10,323 nt of DNA from Bacillota bacterium (GTDB taxonomy: Bacteria > Bacillota_A > Clostridia > Peptostreptococcales > Anaerovoracaceae), in the NCBI GenBank assembly GCA_017457585.1, contig JAFTHD010000065.1, forward strand, positions 1 through 10,323. The letters run 5' to 3'. The first letter of the stretch is position 1. Every line of letters starts with the position of its first letter. Under the pieces are notes generated by a model. That model ran no database searches. It worked only from the letters and a program-made list of their open reading frames with translations, and had not been told where the DNA came from. Below, in pieces: positions 6,054-10,323 of this stretch. The position numbers and the translations under genes are program-made.

Positions 6054-6061
6054 CACAACAA

Positions 6062-7267
6062 TTGGAATATTCACCATTTCAGGTAATAAGGGGCGGTCTT
6101 CTCGCCTCAATAAACGAACGAAACAAACAACTTAAAACAGCCTATGTAACGGATACAAGACTGATGGGGGTTCTCGCAATACACGCTCACTGGTATCTTC
6201 CCGATGACCCGGAGAAAAGAGATCTTCACCAGTTCTTCTACATAGATTGTGAAGAAACAGGTTTTGAAACATACAGAAGCCTCAGGACTGACGACTTTCT
6301 CGATACAATGGGGGAAATCCGCGAGATGGAGCAATCTATGATCGGCGGCCTGGGCGCAAAAAAGATAGAACTCGACGTACCTCAGCTTGCAGCCATAATC
6401 AGCTTCTACTCGGACTTTAACATTGAACGCGGCCTGCCTTATCCCGATGGCAGAGATGAGTACGGTTTTCTTATCGATATGGGCGATACTTTAAGTTCCT
6501 ACCAGCGGGAAAGCCTGATGGCAGCTATTTGCGGGCCTCTCCATTCAAACTTGCAGGTGATAAACTACTTCCTCATGAGGTGTTTCGGACAGGATTACAG
6601 AGCGGCTGAACGTCTTACCGACGGGAAGTTCCCCATCGATCTTTTCGATGAATATAAGCGTACGTCATTTTGCAAAAATGTGATCGATCAGATTGATGAG
6701 CCCGGAGATGGAACTGCCGTGTATCTTTGCGAATCTCTCGTAGAAAGAAACGGGCAGTATGAGATCATTGTAACGAAGCTGGCCGTGCGAAAACTGCGCA
6801 TCGTCAGTTTTGAGAAGTGTTCGAACTTTAAGGTTAGCGCCGCAGAGGCTGCAATGAAACTGGCCAAGCCTGAATTTGTGACGGTATACGAAGTGCTGTT
6901 GGATGAAGAGAATATTGAAAACAACATTGGAGAGCTGACCATCGGATTCAACTCCATCATGTCGCGTCACGAGACGGGCAGGCTTTTCATGGCCTTTAAG
7001 GACAACAACGCTCACGTAGACAGTGACTGCTTCATGCTTTCAAACGATGTAAACGGAGTCTTCTATCTCACCGACTTCGGCCAGCTCATACTGAGTGCAT
7101 ACACACTGGAAGAGATACGAAATATGGAGCGGCGTCTCAAGGTCAGCGTTCTTGCTCCATACCTTATGACGACGGCTAAATACGAGTTCAAAGAACCTAT
7201 ACTCTATGAGTTTATAAACAGCGGGTTCGAGGATTTTGAGGACTTCCTCGACGCTATAAGAGAATAG
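6062..7267 (+). CDS. Uncharacterised 401-residue cytoplasmic protein
   Basis: I do not recognise this protein. It has no signal peptide and no transmembrane helix, and it looks globular and cytoplasmic. Visible features are an N-terminal segment ending in VLAIHAHWYLP (37-47), several aromatic-rich acidic stretches, and a Cys-containing middle (C63, C157, C174, C204, C223, C253, not in metal-binding spacing). The central segment YEIIVTKLAVRKLRIVSF (233-250) looks like beta strands. The C-terminus is very acidic (FEDFEDFLDAIRE). Translation begins at TTG 6062. The next gene, an Fe-S aldo/keto reductase, starts 28 bases after its stop with its own strong ribosome binding site, so the two are probably cotranscribed, but that does not by itself give a function. 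The ORF is long, with codon use similar to its neighbours, so I am confident it is a real gene. Confidence 0.88.
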   Translation: MEYSPFQVIRGGLLASINERNKQLKTAYVTDTRLMGVLAIHAHWYLPDDPEKRDLHQFFYIDCEETGFETYRSLRTDDFLDTMGEIREMEQSMIGGLGAKKIELDVPQLAAIISFYSDFNIERGLPYPDGRDEYGFLIDMGDTLSSYQRESLMAAICGPLHSNLQVINYFLMRCFGQDYRAAERLTDGKFPIDLFDEYKRTSFCKNVIDQIDEPGDGTAVYLCESLVERNGQYEIIVTKLAVRKLRIVSFEKCSNFKVSAAEAAMKLAKPEFVTVYEVLLDEENIENNIGELTIGFNSIMSRHETGRLFMAFKDNNAHVDSDCFMLSNDVNGVFYLTDFGQLILSAYTLEEIRNMERRLKVSVLAPYLMTTAKYEFKEPILYEFINSGFEDFEDFLDAIRE

Positions 7268-7295
7268 ATGAGATCAATAGTTTCGGAGGTAGATA

Positions 7296-8414
7296 ATGCT
7301 TTACAGAACGATGGGTAAAACGGGTGAAGAGGTTTCTCTGCTGGGATTCGGTGCTATGAGACTGCCTGTAGATGAGGACGGGGCAATCGATGCCGAAGAG
7401 TCCGTTGCCATGATAAGACGCGCCATAGACAGCGGCGTGAATTATCTCGATACCGCCTTTACCTACCCAAAGAGCGAAAAGATTCTCGGCGAAGCACTGA
7501 AGGACGGCTACCGGGAAAAGGTGTTCATCGCGGACAAGTTGCCGGCATGGCTCATAAGGAGCGAAGAGGACAAGGAGAGCCTTTTTAACAAGAGTTTTGA
7601 ACGGCTGGACGTTGATACCATCGATTTCTTCCTGGTGCACAACCTGACGAAAGGCAACTGGAAAAAGACATTAAAGTGGGATCTTATAAACTTCCTGGAT
7701 CAGAAGAAAAAAGAAGGGAAAATCAGATATCTCGGCTTCTCCTTCCACGATGATCTGGATCTGTTCAAAGAAATCGTGGATATCTACGACTGGGATTTCT
7801 GTCAGATTCAGCTGAATTTCATCGACAAGGACTTCCAGGCCGGAGAGCAGGGTCTCAAATACGCTGCAAGAAGAGGCATGGGAATCGTGATCATGGAGCC
7901 CCTCAAAGGCGGCAGACTCACCCAGTCCATACCACCTGCAGTCAAAGAGGTTTGGGATACTGATGATTCCGGCACAACGCCTGTGGAGTGGTCATTCAAG
8001 TGGGTTGCAAGCCATCCGGAAGTCTCCGTGATACTGAGCGGAATGAGCAGCGAATCGCAGCTGAACGATAACCTTTATCTCTTCTCAGATCCTGATATTG
8101 AGGAAATCTCCGATGATGGCAGGAGGCTTCTCAAGGCTGTCACCGATAAGTACAGGACACTGATAAAGTACGACTGTACCAAGTGCGGTTACTGCATGCC
8201 ATGCCCTCAGAAGATCGATATCCCTACCGTGCTCCGCCACTTTAACGACTGGAATGCATTTGATAAGCCATCAAACGTTAAATTCGAATATACAAACTGG
8301 CTGGGCAAGCACGCTTCCGACTGCGTGGACTGCCACGCATGCGAGGAAAAGTGCCCACAGAAACTGCCTATCTCAACGGCAATGAAAGAAACTGAGGAAG
8401 CATTAGGATTGTAA
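7296..8414 (+). CDS. Aldo/keto reductase with C-terminal ferredoxin-type Fe-S domain
   Basis: A predicted oxidoreductase of the COG1453-like group. The N-terminal part (about 1-285) is an aldo/keto reductase barrel that uses a nicotinamide cofactor. The usual catalytic residues are visible: Asp52 and Tyr57 in LDTAFTYPKSEK, Lys81 (ADKLP) and His115 (FFLVHNL). KIRYLGFSFHDD (142-153) and QIQLNFID (170-177) are typical of the family. The C-terminal part (about 290-372) has two cysteine clusters, C294-C297-C300-C303 followed by Pro, and C343-C346-C349-C353 followed by Pro, which could hold two [4Fe-4S] clusters. Such enzymes are common in anaerobes and mostly lack known substrates. The ATG at 7296 has GGAGGT five bases upstream. 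It is the second gene after the 401-residue protein and is followed by a strong terminator. Confidence 0.94.
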   Translation: MLYRTMGKTGEEVSLLGFGAMRLPVDEDGAIDAEESVAMIRRAIDSGVNYLDTAFTYPKSEKILGEALKDGYREKVFIADKLPAWLIRSEEDKESLFNKSFERLDVDTIDFFLVHNLTKGNWKKTLKWDLINFLDQKKKEGKIRYLGFSFHDDLDLFKEIVDIYDWDFCQIQLNFIDKDFQAGEQGLKYAARRGMGIVIMEPLKGGRLTQSIPPAVKEVWDTDDSGTTPVEWSFKWVASHPEVSVILSGMSSESQLNDNLYLFSDPDIEEISDDGRRLLKAVTDKYRTLIKYDCTKCGYCMPCPQKIDIPTVLRHFNDWNAFDKPSNVKFEYTNWLGKHASDCVDCHACEEKCPQKLPISTAMKETEEALGL

Positions 8415-8423
8415 ACGATTAGT

Positions 8424-8447
8424 AAAGGAGCTCCGCGGAGCTCCTTT
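8424..8447. terminator. Palindromic bidirectional terminator between convergent genes
   Basis: A perfect palindrome with 12-base arms (AAAGGAGCTCCG and its complement), 10 bases after the aldo/keto reductase stop and 20 bases beyond the mrp stop. It has T-rich sequence on both sides: TTTTAATCCTTT on the plus strand and TTTACTAAT on the minus strand. It can serve both converging transcripts. Confidence 0.85.
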
Positions 8448-8467
8448 TAATCCTTTATTCAACTGTA

Positions 8468-9319
8468 CTACAGACTCTTTATCTTCTCGACGGCGTCTGC
8501 AAGCAGTTCCCCTTCGAAGTGCTCGATCTTTCCCGCATCGCTGAGTGAGGCCAGTGCCGGGTCGATCGGAAGTCTTCCTAAAATCTCAAGATCCTGTTCC
8601 TTTGCAACTTCTTCCAGCTTGCTCTTGCCGAATACGTTGATTTCCTTGCCGCAGTCAGGGCATGTGAGATATGACATATTTTCAACTACGCCCAGAACAG
8701 GAACGTCCAACATTCCTGCCATCTTTACGGCCTTGGTAACGATCATGCTTACCAGATCCTGCGGTGAAGTTACAACGATGATTCCATCAATCGGAAGTGA
8801 CTGGAATACGGTAAGCGCAACATCGCCTGTTCCCGGAGGCATGTCAACGAAGAGATAGTCGATATCTCCCCAGAGTACATCCGTCCAGAACTGCTTTACA
8901 GCGCCTGCAATAACAGGACCTCTCCATACTACCGGATCCGTATCATCTTCCAGCAGATTGTTTACAGACATGGTTTTGATATCCGTCTCAGTTCTGCATG
9001 GGAATATCCCTGCATCGCTTGCCTTTGCCTTCTCGGTAACACCGAAAACCTTCGGAATTGAAGGTCCCGTTACGTCTGCATCAAGCACGCCGACTTTGTA
9101 GCCCAGTCTGTTCATGTTCACCGCCATGAGGGAAGTCACCATAGACTTGCCAACACCGCCTTTACCGCTGATAACGCCGATTACCTTCTTGATATCGTTG
9201 AACGGATTTGTCTCTGCGAGCAGGTTCGCCGGATTGCTTCCGCAGCTTCCTGCACTCGCACAACCTTCACAGTTATGTCCGCATGTTTCCGGATTCTGTT
9301 CTCTCAATTCTTCTGCCAT
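8468..9319 (-). CDS. mrp: Mrp/NBP35-family P-loop ATPase, iron-sulfur cluster carrier
   Basis: A cytoplasmic ATPase of the Mrp/ApbC/NBP35 family, which binds an Fe-S cluster and passes it to target enzymes. The 283 residues carry the deviant Walker A SGKGGVGKSMVTS (51-63) and the switch region DADVTGPSIPK (80-90). PPGTGDVALT (161-170) and the CxxC pair C220/C223 (YLTCPDCGKE), which bridges the cluster between two subunits, follow. The N-terminus also has four cysteines (13, 17, 20, 26; CGHNCEGC then C), whose CxxC-x5-C part matches the N-terminal Fe-S motif of NBP35-type members; many bacterial Mrp proteins lack it. The ATG at 9319 has AGAGG 8 bases upstream. It is a single-gene unit with its own promoter, converging on the aldo/keto reductase. 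It could help supply Fe-S clusters to that enzyme, but this is inference. Confidence 0.95.
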   Translation of the reverse strand: MAEELREQNPETCGHNCEGCASAGSCGSNPANLLAETNPFNDIKKVIGVISGKGGVGKSMVTSLMAVNMNRLGYKVGVLDADVTGPSIPKVFGVTEKAKASDAGIFPCRTETDIKTMSVNNLLEDDTDPVVWRGPVIAGAVKQFWTDVLWGDIDYLFVDMPPGTGDVALTVFQSLPIDGIIVVTSPQDLVSMIVTKAVKMAGMLDVPVLGVVENMSYLTCPDCGKEINVFGKSKLEEVAKEQDLEILGRLPIDPALASLSDAGKIEHFEGELLADAVEKIKSL

Positions 9320-9360
9320 TATTATTACCTCTTTCCTATCGATATTTTTATATCAACCAT

Positions 9361-9389
9361 ATTATAACTACGTGCGTGCACATTATCAA
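9361..9389 (-). promoter_or_regulatory. Sigma-70-type promoter of mrp
   Basis: Minus strand: -35 TTGATA (9384-9389), a 17-base spacer, and a consensus -10 TATAAT (9361-9366). The start point should be near 9354, about 35 bases before the ATG. The start point falls at the edge of a small AT palindrome (9341-9354, GATAT/ATATC arms) that could be an operator or chance. Confidence 0.75.
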
Positions 9390-9445
9390 TGAATAAAGTT
9401 CCCTATGTATATCACAACTTGTAGTCTTGATAAATTTTACTTATC

Positions 9446-9470
9446 GACTAATTCGATTTAATAATTAGTC
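9446..9470. promoter_or_regulatory. Inverted repeat over the AEC-permease promoter, possible operator
   Basis: Perfect 8-base arms GACTAATT and AATTAGTC separated by 9 bases. The right arm overlaps the proposed -35 of the permease gene. There is no T run after it and no gene just before it, so it looks more like a binding site for a dimeric regulator than a terminator. No regulator gene is in the window. Confidence 0.45.
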
Positions 9471-9494
9471 ATTATCATAGGTAGGTGCTACAAT
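9466..9494 (+). promoter_or_regulatory. Candidate promoter of the AEC permease gene
   Basis: Plus strand: -35 TAGTCA (9466-9471, 4 of 6 to consensus), a 17-base spacer, and -10 TACAAT (9489-9494, 5 of 6). The start point would be near 9501, about 25 bases before the ATG at 9526. Confidence 0.5.
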
Positions 9495-9525
9495 CGAGTC
9501 ATGAAAGGACTAAGGAGGAGCACCG

Positions 9526-10323
9526 ATGGGAAATGTTGATGCGCTGATGCAAATCGTCAAGCTGTTCATTATGATCGCTTCCGGATTCATCCTGTCAAAG
9601 GCCGGAATGCTGTCATCCGTCATGGACAAAGGAATATCGGTCATCGTCGTAAACCTGACGTGGCCCTGCCTCATCGTCGTATCTTTGCAGCGGGAGTTTT
9701 CCCTGGATATTTGCAAAAACATGGGGCTGGTCGCCGTCATGATCGCTATCTCAATCGCAATCGCATATGTCTCCGCCCTCGTCATCAGGCGCGTGATTAA
9801 AACCGACTCAAAGAGCATGTACCTGATCACCTTTATGATGATGTTCGCAAACACCGGATTCATGGGTATTCCAGTGTGCACATCGCTCTTTGGCACGGAA
9901 GGGACGTTCTATGCGGCCATCGCCGATGCTATGTCAGATGCTTTCATCTTTACCGTAGGGATCCTGATTCTCTTTAAGTCAAAGGACGCGTCTGCCAAGT
10001 GGCAGCTCAAAAATCTTATCGAGCCGGCTACCATATCGATTGCTCTCGGTCTCATCCTCTTCGTATGCCAGATCAGGCTGCCGGAGATCCTCACAAGTCC
10101 CATGACGACCATCGGAGAAGCCACGATACCGCTCTCCATGATAGGAATCGGGAGCATGCTGGCGAAGGCAAAGATGAGCGAAATGCTTGGTGACTACAGG
10201 CTTTATATCATGTCCTTATTCAAACTGCTGATCATTCCGGGAATCATGTTCGTGGGATTGAAACTGGCCTTCGGAGACCTGAATATCTTCCTCAAAGTAA
10301 TCATACTCGAGTCTGCAATGCCG
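9526..10323 (+). CDS. AEC (auxin efflux carrier) family transporter, C-terminus cut off
   Basis: The first 266 residues of an inner-membrane permease; the frame stays open to the right edge. Family members usually have a little over 300 residues, so perhaps 40-60 are missing. Hydrophobic helices are visible at about 8-24, 36-53, 67-88, 98-120, 128-150, 167-183, 226-247 and from 255. Typical AEC features are the opening GFILSKAGMLS (20-30), LTWPCLIVVSL (44-54), FANTGFMGIP (107-116) and IPLSMIGIGSMLA (201-213). Bacterial relatives move organic acids such as malate or malonate, or other small anions; the substrate cannot be told here. The ATG at 9526 is preceded by a near-perfect AAGGAGGAG (9512-9520). 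The gene is divergent from mrp, and an inverted repeat covers its promoter. Confidence 0.92.
   Translation, partial: MGNVDALMQIVKLFIMIASGFILSKAGMLSSVMDKGISVIVVNLTWPCLIVVSLQREFSLDICKNMGLVAVMIAISIAIAYVSALVIRRVIKTDSKSMYLITFMMMFANTGFMGIPVCTSLFGTEGTFYAAIADAMSDAFIFTVGILILFKSKDASAKWQLKNLIEPATISIALGLILFVCQIRLPEILTSPMTTIGEATIPLSMIGIGSMLAKAKMSEMLGDYRLYIMSLFKLLIIPGIMFVGLKLAFGDLNIFLKVIILESAMP

Noticed and set aside
5879..6061. SAM riboswitch upstream of metK
   Set aside because: The transcribed leader after the clear promoter is only about 77 bases, and I see no multi-helix SAM-I core or expression-platform terminator.
9501..9539. Twelve-codon frame starting at ATG 9501 before the AEC permease
   Set aside because: It has no ribosome binding site, begins at about the predicted transcription start, and contains the permease's own strong ribosome binding site, so it is most likely chance.
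9510..10157. Minus-strand open frames opposite the AEC permease
   Set aside because: They are antisense shadows of a convincing multi-helix transporter on the plus strand, with no ribosome binding site or domain of their own.

Overview
The window looks like chromosomal DNA of an anaerobic Gram-positive bacterium of the Clostridia. GC content is moderate by eye. Genes have strong AGGAGG-type ribosome binding sites. The gene set (an aldo/keto reductase with two ferredoxin-type Fe-S sites, an Mrp/NBP35 ATPase with N-terminal cysteines, a monofunctional two-ACT-domain aspartokinase) fits strict anaerobes. A relative of Mogibacterium/Anaerovoracaceae is possible, but that placement is a guess. I see no insertion sequence, tRNA, rRNA, CRISPR array or phage gene.

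Layout. Positions 1-185 (minus) are the N-terminus of a CNNM/CorC-type (DUF21) membrane protein that runs off the left edge. Positions 341-3092 (minus) are a three-gene operon with its own promoter (3160-3188) and terminator (260-289). It encodes a secreted, probably membrane-anchored protein with a bacterial Ig-like (BIG2) domain, a MotA/TolQ/ExbB proton-channel subunit, and a small one-helix DUF2149 protein that has an aspartate where ExbD and MotB carry their proton-binding aspartate. Positions 3354-5878 (minus) are metK-lysC, with a good sigma-70 promoter and a terminator. Positions 6062-8414 (plus) are a 401-residue protein I do not recognise (TTG start), followed by the Fe-S aldo/keto reductase. 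A palindromic terminator separates these from the convergent mrp gene (8468-9319, minus). Positions 9526-10323 (plus) are the first 266 residues of an auxin-efflux-carrier (AEC) family permease, divergent from mrp, with an inverted repeat over its promoter.

How the genes work together. metK and lysC are a small methionine/aspartate-family operon: aspartokinase opens the route to methionine, and MetK turns methionine into S-adenosylmethionine. The most interesting unit is the Ig-like/ExbB-like/DUF2149 operon. Its parts predict an envelope machine in which a proton-conducting stator (ExbB-like plus DUF2149) drives or senses a surface protein. Its cargo and purpose are unknown to me. It lacks the OmpA-like domain of flagellar MotB and of Zorya ZorB, and no TonB gene is present in the window. 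The other genes are mostly ordinary housekeeping or metabolic genes.
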